This document shows, in pieces, positions 12,401 through 23,443 of a stretch of 64,000 nucleotides of DNA. The translations under genes and the position numbers were made by a program. The DNA lies in NCBI GenBank assembly GCA_907165275.2, contig OU015651.1, forward strand, positions 12,298,501 through 12,362,500, read 5' to 3'. How positions within the stretch are numbered: the first letter of the stretch is position 1; each line of letters opens with the position of its first letter. Source of the stretch: Zygaena filipendulae (taxonomy: Eukaryota > Arthropoda > Insecta > Lepidoptera > Zygaenidae). The notes under the pieces are model-generated. The model was given only the letters and a program-made list of their open reading frames with translations, was not told the origin of the DNA and ran no database searches.

Positions 12401-15400
12401 TACCAGATTTATGTCTAAAGTAGGAAAATCACAAGTAGGCGAGTACTTGGACTCAATGAAATTTGGACTAAGTGCTAAACTGTAAAGCAACTTGGACAAA
12501 ATAATATTTGGACACACTACATCTGCCCCCCCTAGCCAAGTTGACAATCTACAATCGTAAACGAATAGAAAACTAAGGAACGGAGTCGTTATATCACGTG
12601 GTCACACTTTTACGTGATTACGTGACATCACGATTCGTTTCTCAGTTATCTATGCGTTAACGATTGTAGATTGTCAAATTGGCTAGGAGGCTGGACGTTT
12701 AGACAAAATTCGACTGAGATATTGTACCATGAATCTTAAGGTATCTTTACATACGGTATTAGGTGAGTTAAATTCGAAAAACGCGCAATAAAATCTTTGC
12801 CACCATTGTGGAACTCAGTTTCCGCATCGCTAACGATGATTGTAAAACAAACGAAATGATAAATTAAAGTCAATCAGAAGCTTCTAATAAACGACCTCCG
12901 ATAAATCAATCGTCAGCGACGCCAAATTGACTGGATATACCATAAACTAAACAGACATTCTGTGGTACGATATAATACGAGCCCCTCGGGATTTTATATC
13001 ATCCGATCGTGGATGGTAACGACTTTTTATGTGCATCAACTGTGAAGTTGACGATTCACTTTCTTGTTTTATTTTTATCGATTGAACATTGAATGATAGA
13101 AATCGTGCAATTGTTTTGTTTAGTCGTCGTAATCGTAAGGTCGTTGTCATTTGTCAGGAGCTTTTTCTCGAATCATTTCGTCAGCTGTTCTTATCTGAGG
13201 TCGAATGTCTAGAATCCATCTAAAGCTTTTGTACCTTGATATCGAAGTATCGGTACCTCTTATAATCAATAAAATAAATCTATATACAAATATGGACTTG
13301 ATATTTTTAATAATTTTCAGTAATATGATTTAATATAATATTGTAATTTATAACAGTGCTTGGACTTCCTACATTCTTTAGTTTTGTAGAGACAATAGTA
13401 ACTAACTTTACTAAAATATACGTAATAAAAAGTTTAATATTTAGATGAAATTTTATGACAGTGACATATATTATCACATTCATTTTGCTTTTAGAAAAAA
13501 AAAAGCCCCGGGAAGACGTTTTAAATTCTGCAGCTGCGACTTATTGTTAGTCATAATAATTAGACAACAGACGTTTTTTGCACCTCTTATCTCGATAAGA
13601 GTTGACACTTGGCAGTCTTCCAGCGACACTTTGTGTTTCAACGTCGTGCTTAGATACTATTGTACGAAATCGGATCGTGTAAAATCTCCGGCACTGTAAA
13701 GAGGGATAACTCGTAATGGTTGATGGTTTGTGATTTGAATCCGTCTTGTTGTATTTGATCTTCCGCCTCCCATTGTTTTGATAATGAAAGGATGTTTCAC
13801 TCGGAATTCTTGGTGAATATCCTTCGGTAACTCAACGTCACTGAAACTTTTGAAGGTATTCTTAAAAATTAAAACGAAAATTAGTGAGTTTGTTTGTTAG
13901 CTTTCACGCCTGGCTCAATCGATCATCATGAAAGTTTGCATACCTACAGATTAACAAGGGTAGGTACAGAAAAGGACATTTTTATCCCAGAATTCCCGCG
14001 GATACTTCGAAAATACGCAGGTGAAACTGCACCAAAATTTGCATACTACAATTATGCAACTAATCATTGCTCACTCGGTGCTAACTAAGAAAATATTATG
14101 TAATACTAGTGGTGCCCCGCGGTTTCACCCGCGTTAATTTCAGAGTTCCCGCGGGAACTCCGGGATAAAAAGTACCCTATGTGTTAATCTGATGTATAAG
14201 CTATATTATTGTAAAATTTCATTTAAATCTATTCAGTAAATTTTGCGTGAAAGAGTAACAAACATCCATCCATCCATCCATCCATCCATCCATCCATCCA
14301 TCCATACATTCTTAGTCCATACGTTCATATAGTAGGATAGTGCGATAAATTATATAATCAATGTTGCAATTCTGAACCGGAAATATAGTGTCAAATTTGT
14401 AATGTACTGAAAGAAAGAAAGAAGAAGAAAGAAAGAAAATATACATACATACATACCTACTGCTGTATGTACTTTCGGACATAGTTTATTTAGACAGCGT
14501 CTGCGCAAGTACATTTAACTGTTGTAAAAATTGTTATTTTATTATTACAGTTTATGGTGTAAAATCTAAAAGAAAACGGAAAAATAATTTCGAGACCTCA
14601 TATTATATTTTGAGCGACATAAAAAACTTCAAACTATCAAAGTGCAATAATATATTATTGTATAATTTACCAACGAACTTCGGTTCCTATACGAAGCTCT
14701 ATAGTGAACTATTTGCTAATATGATGACGACATCGCAATGTCTTAGTTCGGTGTCGTTACAAATTTTGCTCATTTTTTTTTTCCACCGAAACCGAACGTA
14801 TACAATATGTCAAAGTAGAGAAAAATTAAGACATTCCCAATGATAAATAATTCGCTGTGAGAATTTCTTCAAACTATACCTGGCACGTTTCAGTGTCTAT
14901 CGATTTTTCGAATTGTTTGTCTTGGAATCTGACCAAATTCTTTTTCGCATTGGCGTCACTTTATAGGTATTATTTCGGTGGCCGATGATGCGAGCCGCGG
15001 GGAGATGAGAACCCGCTGTGCCCCCGTGCCCGTAGCCCCAGTCTTCCCCTTTATTTGTTGACACTTTCCCTCTTTTTCACGACAAATTGAAACACTCATT
15101 TGCAGGTGTCTCTTATTGTCATGTCGTTTCTTACATAATTTGTTTGCTTTATCGAAGTAGGGATAAATCTGTGAAAAATGTTTTCGCATAAAAGGAACAT
15201 TTTATTCTTCAGCTGGGTCTCTACTTCAATTGTGTTATAAATGAAACAAAATAATCTTCGACTATTGGCAAAAGCTTACATTCAACGAATTCTCTCTTTC
15301 TCATTACGAATCTTTTTTTCTATTACATATTACATTATGTGTAAAAATAAGATGACCCGTTATTGGAACCATATTTTTCTCGGAAATTAAAATTAACTTT

Positions 15401-16129
15401 GATTTTTAATATATTATCATCATTGTGTGGACGAATATTTAGTTTAATTACAAGTGGTTTTAGATGGTGGTAGATTTGCAGCCCAGGTGTAGGTTTAACC
15501 CTGCTTTCAAACGCATATATCAGCAGTTACTGTTCGCGTTTCTCGGTTTCTCTCCCAACCTAATCAAACATGATAATTATGATCTTTGCACGCTCAATGT
15601 CTGTAGATATAAATGAATCTTAACGAAATAAGAAGTGGGCTACAACTATCAGCGGCGCGAGCTTTGGCCTGCTTCTTATGTTGCCGCCGAGACGGTGGCC
15701 AAGGGGTAATGTTGTGAGGTTCGTGGTAGGTCTAGGCCTTCGGCTAGCTCAAATAAAAGATATTTTTTGTAACTTTTAGTTGTATTTTTCATAAGCTAGG
15801 TAAGTCTAGTTCTATCTGTCAAAAAGTAGTTTAAATATCAAAAGGACAGATTATAAAAAAATAATAAGTTTTAGAAATGAACGAGATATCATAACAAGTG
15901 GCATATAGCCGCCTCGTTACAATGTGTTTTTGTCGACAGACGCGGCCGCTGCACGCGCTACCACTCGGTGGGCTCGACTCGCGGCGCTTCCCAGCTCTGC
16001 GCGCGGTCAGCGCTACCTCTCGCCATATCGATACGGCCCTCCGCCATATCCGCCTCCACCGCAGCCGCCGGCGACACCACGGAGACAGTCCTCATTGAGA
16101 CCAGCCTGGGAGATTACAATCGTTATTAG
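226..16129 (+). CDS. 5-HT2: 5-HT2-type serotonin receptor (3' six exons)
   Basis: Exons 226-424, 3456-3575, 3949-4155, 7161-7330, 9833-9959 and 15940-16129 join in frame into 336 codons plus TAG. The gene is 5'-truncated by the window edge. Seen: an ECL2 cysteine (PELCVINN), TM5 (GSLVAFYIP), a long hydrophilic third intracellular loop, TM6 beginning [10 protein letters not shown] and containing CWAPFF, TM7 with [17 protein letters not shown] (the NPxxY motif), a short helix 8 with CHC as a possible palmitoylation site, and a 62-residue tail ending NRY. Known for the family: plasma-membrane serotonin receptors, usually Gq-coupled; the TM5/TM6/TM7 pattern fits insect 5-HT2 better than dopamine or octopamine receptors. 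Inferred: which insect 5-HT2 subtype (2A or 2B) cannot be decided without TM1-TM4. All junctions have GT/AG ends and matching phases. Confidence 0.9.
425..3455 (+). other. Intron of the 5-HT2 receptor gene
   Basis: AT-rich non-coding DNA with no recognisable exon. Short open frames here (for example at 967-1185 and 2888-3196) show no motif or coding composition. An extreme A/T run lies at about 1695-1830. Confidence 0.7.
1695..1830. repeat. AT low-complexity tract
   Basis: Nearly pure A/T sequence built from repeated taata and ataat words with variant copies of tacataatac. It probably reflects microsatellite-like slippage. Confidence 0.7.
3456..3575 (+). CDS. 5-HT2: 5-HT2 receptor exon: third intracellular loop, part 1
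   Basis: There is a strong pyrimidine tract before tccag, and donor AG|gtaaca. At 120 bp (40 codons) it has matching phases on both sides. It encodes a serine- and arginine-rich segment including [10 protein letters not shown] and [11 protein letters not shown]. It is assigned because it sits between TM5 and TM6 exons, stays open and fits the phase exactly. It has no domain signature of its own, so it could be an optional cassette. Confidence 0.72.
3949..4155 (+). CDS. 5-HT2: 5-HT2 receptor exon: third intracellular loop, part 2
   Basis: Acceptor ctaaag, donor AAA|gtaagt. At 207 bp it has matching phases. The reading frame runs [16 protein letters not shown], then a glycine-rich run, [15 protein letters not shown] and a basic stretch ending RLRPLKLN. 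This is the basic, disordered loop expected before TM6. A TAA two codons upstream of the acceptor bounds the frame. The GC content is clearly higher than in the flanking introns. Confidence 0.82.
5725..5842. repeat. Foldback repeat in the 5-HT2 intron
   Basis: Arms acaagtgcggaaaggctgtc and attgcaaagaattccgac recur inverted at the right side with several mismatches. The core is CpG-rich (gacccgagccgaggcgcag). Confidence 0.72.
6835..7012 (-). mobile_element. Helitron-like fragment
   Basis: Reads inverted: ccgcggttttaccc, then cccgcgg-aattccgggataaa and aagtaccctatg. The terminal CTAG is missing. It lies about 150 bp before the TM6 exon. Confidence 0.6.
7161..7330 (+). CDS. 5-HT2: 5-HT2 receptor exon: TM6
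   Basis: Acceptor cactccacag, donor CCAG|gtgagt. It starts with G, completing an AAG codon from the previous exon, and encodes [17 protein letters not shown] then [11 protein letters not shown]. CWxP is the conserved TM6 toggle-switch motif. The cysteines in FASCPSC belong to ECL3. Confidence 0.95.
8425..9030 (+). repeat. Dispersed repeat remnants
   Basis: Contains gtccgactcgcgcaccgaga, tacaaatttgta and gacagacggacaacaaagcg followed by cctaaggaaccctaaaaa. I recall these words as parts of a very common lepidopteran repeat; no coding function is seen. It lies in the 5-HT2 intron before TM7. Confidence 0.45.
9226..9420 (-). mobile_element. Helitron-like element, broken copy
   Basis: Starts A|CTAG-ctgtcccccgcg and contains a second internal agctgttccccgc. 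It forms an inverted pair with 9444-9673. Confidence 0.65.
9444..9673 (+). mobile_element. Helitron-like element, CACGTGTCACG subfamily
   Basis: A|TC-taatatatataaatcacg at the left and gggggacag-CTAG|T at the right, 230 bp, inserted between A and T. The copy at 11133-11362 is nearly identical. Confidence 0.82.
9833..9959 (+). CDS. 5-HT2: 5-HT2 receptor exon: TM7 and helix 8
   Basis: Acceptor tcccgacag, donor CTAG|gtaagt. It encodes [19 protein letters not shown], then [18 protein letters not shown] and a CHC cysteine pair. NPIIY is the NPxxY activation motif. The acceptor lies only about 160 bp downstream of a Helitron-like element. Confidence 0.95.
10241..10332 (+). repeat. Repeat with duplicated gagtgcggc ends, copy 1
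   Basis: gaacgtttctgagtgcggca opens and gtgcggccgttaatg closes a unit of about 92 bp, shared with 26151-26242. Confidence 0.6.
10627..10672. repeat. Imperfect palindrome in the 5-HT2 intron
   Basis: tgaatatgcgtggacgcagtca pairs with tgactacgtcctcacatattca across a 2-base centre with four mismatches. Confidence 0.6.
11133..11362 (+). mobile_element. Helitron-like element, CACGTGTCACG subfamily
   Basis: The same 230-bp length and ends as 9444-9673, with the A and T flanks intact. Confidence 0.82.
12533..12685. mobile_element. Small foldback MITE (153 bp)
   Basis: TAGCCAA-(g/t)-ttgacaatctacaatcg appears inverted at both ends. There is no coding capacity. It lies in the long 5-HT2 intron. Confidence 0.75.
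13885..14040 (+). mobile_element. Degraded Helitron-like copy
   Basis: gtttgtttgttagctttcac, then tatcccagaattcccgcgg and gcaggtgaaactgc. Ends lost. Confidence 0.45.
14106..14337 (-). mobile_element. Helitron-like element with (CATC)n
   Basis: A|CTAG ... GGA|T flanks are intact. The element carries about eleven catc units at 14262-14306. Confidence 0.8.
14405..14458. repeat. GAAA/GAAG and CATA microsatellites
   Basis: A run of gaaag units followed by acatacatacata. Confidence 0.75.
15940..16129 (+). CDS. 5-HT2: 5-HT2 receptor terminal exon: C-terminal tail
   Basis: Acceptor gtcgacag. The A at the start completes AGA with the AG left by the previous exon. The frame runs 62 codons ([15 protein letters not shown] through [11 protein letters not shown]) to TAG at 16127-16129. 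It is GC-rich and hydrophilic. The continuous frame across a 5.98-kb intron, plus phase agreement, supports it; the tail sequence itself is not family-conserved. Confidence 0.8.
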
Positions 16130-16472
16130 GTGAACATTCTCCCGTCCCATCGTAGGCCGTAGCAACCAGCTACTAAAAGACATTTCCTCTTAAAACTGGA
16201 TATTATGTAATCACAATGATTGTTTAAATTTTTATCATCAATAGGACCAAAAAAGGGTTTTCTCAATACATAATTTTTATTATTTCCTAACTTGTATATC
16301 CGGGTAGATATTCATTTAAGAATTGCGATATTCGGACCACTGATATGTAGTTCTGTTAATTTTACATTACATTTTTATACAATTTTTTTTAAACAACATG
16401 AGATTGAGAATTGATGAATTAAAATGTAGGTTCAGTACATACTTATTTTTTTCAATCCTTTTAATGGCATGC

Positions 16473-16478
16473 AATAAA
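16473..16478 (+). other. Candidate poly(A) signal of 5-HT2
   Basis: This is a canonical AATAAA hexamer about 345 bp after the TAG stop. Chance occurrences are common in such AT-rich DNA. Confidence 0.3.
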
Positions 16479-16765
16479 ATTGATCAATGAGATAGGACTA
16501 AACTTTTTAAAATAAGATTCAAAACTGCAATTACGTTAATTATACAGGGTGTAATTTTAAACCAGGACTTAATATAATACAACTAAACCTAATGTTTTCA
16601 TGTAGTTAAGAAAAATAAAAATAAAAAACATAAATGGAGAAAAAGACAAAGAGAACCTTAAAGAAAAGAAAACATGGTATTGGTCTTTACATTTCGTTTA
16701 TCGATGCGTCAGCGGCAATACAAAGGAAAGGGCTTTTGTGACCCTTAGGTCAATTTTACGAATAA

Positions 16766-16964
16766 CTAGCTGTTCCCCCGCAGTTTTACCCGAGTCACTT
16801 TCAGGACTCCCTCGGAAACTATGTCACTCGGGGATAAGTACTGTAGCTTCATATCAGCGAAAGATTTATTAGAATCGGTTCAGTAGATCCAGAGATTACT
16901 TCCTACATCCAAACTTACAAAGATACTTTATAACTTACAAACTTTACCTCTGTATAATACTAGT
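16766..16964 (-). mobile_element. Helitron-like element
   Basis: A|CTAG-ctgttcccccgcagtttt at the left. The right end is diverged. Confidence 0.6.
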
Positions 16965-17496
16965 GTAAATAAAATAACCGTAGTACTTATTCTTTCTAGA
17001 ATCGTAGATATGTTAACTTACCGTAATTTATTTATTTTCGTGTTTCATTTTTTATTTACCTACTCTAAGATGTGATTTCTTCATAAATAGATATTAATTT
17101 AATTTAGTAATTTCAATGAAACCCTAAATAAAAATCAATTTATGTATCTTTTTATGCTACTAGGTTTCTTGGTTTGTGTTCCTCCAATTGTTTCCCAGGA
17201 TAAATACTTAATAGTGTTTTTGCGAGAAAACTGCTTCTACATAATTTTTTTTTAACCTTCATCGTCTTCCTTTAATATAAGATGTGTGTATAGTATAATT
17301 TATTATAAGATTGAAGATTGAGATTCCATCGGTAGACTACATAATACAGGTAAGATTTTGAAACTTCTCTGTTTTGATTCCCGGCTGTCTTTGAATGCGC
17401 TGGGTATAAGTTTTTGAATCAAAAAATTATTTATTCATTAATGAATGAATTATTTTATTCATTAAAATATTTATTATGATTGTTTTTATTTTAACA

Positions 17497-17694
17497 CTAG
17501 ATGTGCCCCGCAGTTTCACCCGCGGTAATTTCGGAGTTCCCGCGGGAATTCCGGGATAAAAAGTACCCTATATGTCCTTCTCTGCACCCCTGACAACATG
17601 CATGCCAAATTTCATCCAAATCCGTTTAGCTGTTTTTGCGTGGTTGAGTAACAAACATCCAAACATCCAAAAATCTAATTCAACATTAGTAGAA
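17497..17694 (-). mobile_element. Helitron-like element, main family
   Basis: A|CTAG ... GAA|T, 198 bp, with gccccgcagtttcacccgcg and cctgacaacatgcatgcc. Confidence 0.8.
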
Positions 17695-17984
17695 TGACCA
17701 GCATTTTTTTTAATATCTCGAGTTCCACATGGAATTTCGAAAAAATCGAAATACGAGTATCTAAGTTAGACCTTAGCAATACAACAAAAAAAAACCCGCA
17801 TTCAATTTGGTGCAGCAGTTTTTGCGTAGCACGAATATAAACATACAGACAAACAGACAGACAGTCAAAAATTCTAAAATTAACGGTATTTTTGGCTTCT
17901 ATATCACTCATAGAGTCGCTTAAATTAATGTTTTCTTATTTATCTCCCATGTACAGACATCGACCTGTTACAATTCTATTATTA

Positions 17985-18078
17985 GATAGATTAGCTGCAG
18001 TGCCCCTCGTTTTAACCCGCGTGAGTTTTGAAATTTCCGCAGAATTCCAATTTTTTTTTCATAAGAACCTTCTCCTTA
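17985..18078 (-). mobile_element. Helitron-like fragment
   Basis: gcccctcgttttaacccgcg then tttccgcagaattcc. Only the 3' part is kept. Confidence 0.45.
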
Positions 18079-19928
18079 CAATTACAAATAAAAAAAAAAA
18101 GAATTAGCGTTATTGTTCCAGCCGTTCACGCGTGATGCGTGTGCGTGATGCAGAATTAGAAACACTATATCAACTGGCACACACTTAATTATTATATGAG
18201 GTATGTGTGTGCGTGTGTGGTTTCCAAAACGAACCACATTTTTTATGTATGGTAAAGGTAAAAGCAGGAAGTACCTTTCTGGCGCTCTTAGAACAAAGGC
18301 ATTTTTACATAAAATATGGTATACTTGTATATTGTTTATCTGCAAGTAGCAAATACCCATTATGCGATGGAAACATTAGACGTTGCGAGTTTCTTTTCAA
18401 GCCTTTTTTTATTTATAAAAGCAATCAATCAATATGTCGGGAATCAATCGTGTAGATATTTTCTTTAAAAATATAAGTATATGAATGAATATGTACGTGT
18501 TACTTTTAAGAATATAAACCAAACAAATAGTAGGTGTTTTATGAAAGCAAAATGTAAAATAATGACAAGTGTATGAATGAACTGACAAAACTAAGTGTAG
18601 GTATAAAAAAACGTGTTTATAGAAATTGTTTTTGTTATGCTTGATAACATTCCTCTTATATTTATTTGTTTTTTACAAGAATAATTTTGTTTAAATTTAA
18701 AAATCATCTTATACAACAATACAAATGTTTGATTGTTTTGTAAATAGAATTTTTCACAAAACGTTGCCAAAAGTTTTCAATGAGCTAATATTTATATTTA
18801 CACTAATGCACCTCAGTACTTAACTATTGGAGTAAATTGTACACTCATTAACAATAGTGTAGATCGTATATTAATAATTTTAAAAATATCCAACGCCTCA
18901 TAACTTTTCGGTTTTCACACCCAACAATACTGGTTATTTAAATGTGATAATGAGGCCGGAAACACAAACTTAAAAAAATATACAAAAGTTTTACGAAAGG
19001 GGAACTACCCATTTTTAGTATATTTAAAAGCTCGCCCTACAGAAAATCAAATCTTAATAATTCTTTCATGTTATGATATTTTTGATAGCGACTGTACTCA
19101 TGCACCTGCTTGCATTTTCAGCTAATGTGTTTGCTTGTTTCTCTTATTTACCGAGTTCCAAGGTAGGTAAGGTAGGTAACTAATGGGTTTCAAGTTCAAG
19201 GGGCGCTTTTTATATTTCAGATAAATATCTATAAATGATAGCCATGCGTACTACGGGAACAACATTAGTATATGGTATGTTCCACTTGCGAGATGTGGGT
19301 AGTAATAAGTGGGTATGTGGGTAGTAGTAATAAAGTAAAAATAGTGGGTAATAGTCGCAAAAATGTTTTAAACCTTACATTGATGTTGGTGTTGATATTT
19401 CTTATGTCAGAGTACACACTGTGCTAGCTTACATGCGATTCATGTTTCTAAGCTGTGTAGATACATAATTATGAACTTTAGAATGGAACTGTGAAATATA
19501 TAAACACAAAACTCTAAGATAGTAAACGAAGAATCCTCTTTTCTTTTTTCGCCTCGTCGATTCATCAAATAAATACACGTCCGATGCAGGTTATGTGCTT
19601 CGGATATTCTCCATCTTATTCTTTAATTTACCCCCTCCCATCGCCTTCCAATCTCCCACATTTCGTTTAACGGATTTTTTCTATTCAGGTCCTCACAGAA
19701 AATTGAATATACAATTTTCTAAGATAATCGATGGGATAGTTTATAAAACAGTGTATAAATACAATTTTTTGGAAGTATACTTAAATAAATACTTACTGTA
19801 CTGTTTAGTATTACATAAAATGTTTAAATGCCACATTTTTATGGTGAGCGGTTTTTAATGAGTGTACTCTGTACCTCCTGTTTACAATATATATACATAT
19901 GTATAAACTTATCATTTAAAATAGTATA

Positions 19929-20203
19929 CCTACTAATATTATACAGTATAAAACTAATAGTCCGATTTGAAAAATTCTTTCAGTGTTAGATAGTCCACTT
20001 ATCGAGGAAGGCTATAGGCTATATATCATCACGCTAAGACCAATAGGAGCGGAGCAGCAATAAAAAATTTTGCTAAAACGGTAAAAAATATTCCCTTGGA
20101 GAGCTTCCATTGGGTACGCTGCGTTAAAACGGTTACCTGTGGGATATATTTTTGTTAATTTTTTCCTCAAATTAACACGGGTGAAACCGTGGGGCACAGC
20201 TAG
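19929..20203 (+). mobile_element. Helitron-like element
   Basis: tactaatattata at the left; acacgggtgaaaccgtgggg-cacag-CTAG|T at the right. Confidence 0.65.
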
Positions 20204-20268
20204 TGCTAGTATTTACATACTTTACATTGCATAAGTACTGTCCTATCAATTTCTTTGTGCATGATATA

Positions 20269-20645
20269 CACACATCAAAAGTGTCTAGGGATCAAGAACA
20301 TTTTTTGCTATAAAACGAAACTCAATTAATTTAAATCTAATTTAATCTTCTGGACTGGCCGCCTACCTTATTTCCCATATCTAAAATAACAACTCATCCC
20401 CACATTTTAAATAAATTAAGAAAAATTTCATTTTTTGTAAGTTGTGAGAAATTGAACCAATTCCAAGTCGACAATAAAATAGCAAAAAAAGGCAAAAACA
20501 GGGGATTTTGAAACTTATATTGTAATGACTAAACAAATTAATACTCTGTGTTCCTTCCATTGATACGAATCACAGATTCGCAGCGATTTGGCATGCTAAA
20601 AATCTTGAAAAAATGTACTTGATCCCTAGACACTTTTGATGTGTG
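20269..20645 (-). mobile_element. Internally deleted Tc1-like MITE
   Basis: The ends cacacatcaaaagtgtctag and the exact inverse are flanked by TA. The arms are about 30 bp. At 20538-20606 on the minus strand it keeps the last 22 codons of a Tc1-type transposase, including SMPNRCESVIRINGRNTEY before TAA. It therefore descends from an autonomous element by internal deletion. Confidence 0.85.
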
Positions 20646-20820
20646 TATCTTAAGAGTAATATCTTGTAACTCAACATGCGGCGTTTTTTTAAGTTATATT
20701 GTGTAGGTACTTATAGTATTATTTGCTGATATTTTTTTTATATTTGAAACAACTCTCAGTATCATAATTTTCTATATTTTAAAATTCATGCATAAGGCTT
20801 AAAAATAGTATCTCATCGAA

Positions 20821-21016
20821 TCCTTGCTAATATTATAAATGCGAAACTAGTTTGTTTGTTGGTTACGCTTTCACGCCTAAACAGCCCAACGGATCAAAAT
20901 GCAATTTTGCTTACACGTTGTCAGGGGTACAGAGAAGGACATAAGGTACATTTTTATCCCGCAAATGTCCGCGGGAACTCCGAAATTACCGCGTGTGGAA
21001 CCGCGGGGAAAGCTAA
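20821..21016 (+). mobile_element. Helitron-like element ending CTAA
   Basis: A|TC-cttgctaatattataaatg to gggaaag-CTAA|T, 196 bp. CTAA still fits the CTRR rule for Helitron 3' ends. Confidence 0.78.
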
Positions 21017-21700
21017 TAGTGAGTATAATATTTATAATTTGCTCGTTAATTTTATTGTAACAGCGCATATTTTAATCAATATTAAAATTAAAAAATGTCT
21101 TCTTTGTTATATGTAAGTGTATTTGAAATACCTGTTGGTTTTAAATGATAATATTATAAATAAATAAATGTTGTTGAAAATATATGGCTTTTTCTCTCTG
21201 TTATTTACTTTTAGATTTTCTTGTATTTATTTCTGCAAAACGACAGAAATGGTTTATCCTTTGTGTCATTCCTAATTATGATAGAATTATTACGATCTAT
21301 TATTTAAAAACAATAACTTACAGATATTAATGTTATTCAGTTAATATTCAAATATCTACATTATATAAACATAATTTGATATTTGCAAACTGTTTAGCTA
21401 AATGAATTATTGGTTTTTCTTGGAAATATAGCATTGTTTGTACCTATTGGTATTTTTTTAATATCAAAATTGTAAATAAAAATGTAAATAATGTAGACAT
21501 ATAGCATAGTAAAGACTAAATTAAAATTTAAGTTAACAATTTATTTACAATAAAGTAATATTATAAATACCCATACAACGTGCGACTAAAGGGTTAAAAC
21601 TTTAAAACTGATTTAAACCGTTGAAAGTGTAAATTTTATAAAATCCGTGTTTTTTTATAAGAAACTAAATTTTTCCAAAATTACCTTTTTTACCGTCTTA

Positions 21701-21910
21701 CTAGCTGTGTCCTCGGCTTCATTCGCATGAGTATCGGAATTCCCACAGGAATTCCTATTTTCCTTGAATACAAACCTTGTCCTGTTGATTAATACGTACA
21801 TAAAAAAAAAACTTTCGAGTCATTTTCGAGTGTTTGTAAGAAGTAACACTCGGTAACTATATGTCATAGCAAAATTTTAAAAACCATTAGATTACCGTGG
21901 TATTAGCGTG
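21701..21910 (-). mobile_element. Helitron-like element, diverged
   Basis: A|CTAG-ctgtgtcctcggcttc, then cacaggaattcc and aaccttgtcctg. Confidence 0.55.
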
Positions 21911-23009
21911 CACACACGCTACCTTGTTTGCTGTGATCTAAGCACGCTAAGGTTAGGTTTGAACTGTGGTCTGTGACCACAACAGGGTCAAACGGAAGGG
22001 CAAGGGATTAAACCCGATAAGTCTGCTATTTTAGGGTTTAAGCCCGATAAATGACCGTAAAAGGTTGGCTTTTTTGCCGGTTTGATGGTCCAATCTATAG
22101 ATGGTATAATGATTTTTCATGATGCAAACACAGCAACGCAGTCGCTTCGGTGAGGCATCTTTGTCAAATCAATGAATTCGCAAACTTTAAAATTTTACCG
22201 TCGTAGATTTTCACTTTTTCCTTTTCCATTTTTATTAGGCGATAGTTTTTGTAAAACGAACTAGTTCTACGAAATTTCAATTTTTTCTCTAATTCTTAAA
22301 TTAATTATTACCCATAGCCTACACATTTGTTTCCGAGTAAATACTGTCTAGTCTATTTATTTATTATACAGGTAGATAATTAATTTATCATTATTATTTT
22401 GTGACTCGCGTTCGCTTCGTTTACACATTGTTACCACACACACTTCGTTACCTATAAAACTTAGATTATATAATATTGTGTGTGATTCTAATTTGTTACC
22501 AATAGATATTATTACGAAAAAGCAATTCTATAAATTACAATTATTACTGTGTAATATAATTAAGTATTACAATTGTACCTATATGAGTTTAGTAATTAGA
22601 AAAATATTTTCAAGTAATATTTTGGTGTTTTTCATTATATGACATTTACCTAATACCTCTACATATTTCAATAATTAGAAACTAAAATATAAGTAGGTAC
22701 CTATCCATACCGTACTGTAACCGTTAACCGTTTCTAAGACCATTCGAAATGTAATATTAATTTTAATTGTAAATAAATTTAGAAATAAAAAATATCTTAT
22801 GATGTACAAAGAGACAAACGCGATGTAGCAAAATCTACATATTCTTCAAAACTAAAATTAAACGAACTTAGCAGTCATTAGCAAAGGTTCCTGCGAACGG
22901 TGACCCGAGCACGAATCACCGACGAAACTTGGATAATTCCAAGTTGTCTCCGCCCTGAGGGTCCCGTAGCGTGACATGTGGGAAATTTTGTAATATTGTT
23001 ATGAAATGC

Positions 23010-23049
23010 CCCATTTGTCATACCGATGGCGACCCGATGACAAATGGGA
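23010..23049. repeat. Small hairpin
   Basis: cccatttgtcat and atgacaaatggg flank a short CpG-containing loop. It follows a GC-richer unassigned stretch (22860-22980). Confidence 0.55.
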
Positions 23050-23156
23050 CAAATATGCGATATGATAATTATGAAACTGAATTGTTAATAAAGCGTCTTA
23101 CTACATATTTATTCTGAGTGAATAGATTCTTTCGGATTTATGTCATATTACTTAAT

Positions 23157-23443
23157 CTAGTTTTTTTTTCGCGTTTCGGGTTTCACCCGCGTGCGTTTCG
23201 GAACACCCGTAGGAATTTTTTTTTCTAAAATAAAAGTAGCCTAAGGTACTCCTTATAACATCAGCTATCTGCCAGTGAAAGTACCGTTAAAATCGATCCA
23301 GCTGTTACAGAGATTAGCCGGAACAATCATATGACTGACAGACAAAAATTGTAAAAATTGAATTTTTTGTTTAAGTATACTTTCATATGCATTTAGAGAA
23401 AAGCTTTTGTAATTACTAACAGACACTGCAATTTTATTTTAAT
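23157..23443 (-). mobile_element. Helitron-like element, GAAGTGTCTG subfamily
   Basis: gggtttcacccgcgtgcg, then aaaataaaagtagcctaagg and, at the 5' end, acagacactgcaattttatt, matching the copy at 41245. Confidence 0.6.

Larger units (their letters stand above)
9960..15939 (+). other. Long intron of the 5-HT2 receptor gene
   Basis: A 5.98-kb intron between the TM7 and tail exons. It contains a Helitron-like copy at 11133, a small MITE at 12533, Helitron pieces at 13885 and 14106, and microsatellites near 14262-14440. GC-rich patches at 14975-15060 and 15650-15735 were checked for exons, without a convincing frame. Confidence 0.65.

Noticed and set aside
13900..14340. CRISPR-like array from the regular catc repeats
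   Set aside because: It is a simple microsatellite inside a Helitron-like element, with no spacers, in a eukaryotic genome.
14975..15060. GC-rich patch as an extra 5-HT2 exon or CpG promoter
   Set aside because: The TM7 and tail exons already join in phase, and the open frame is on the opposite strand without motifs.
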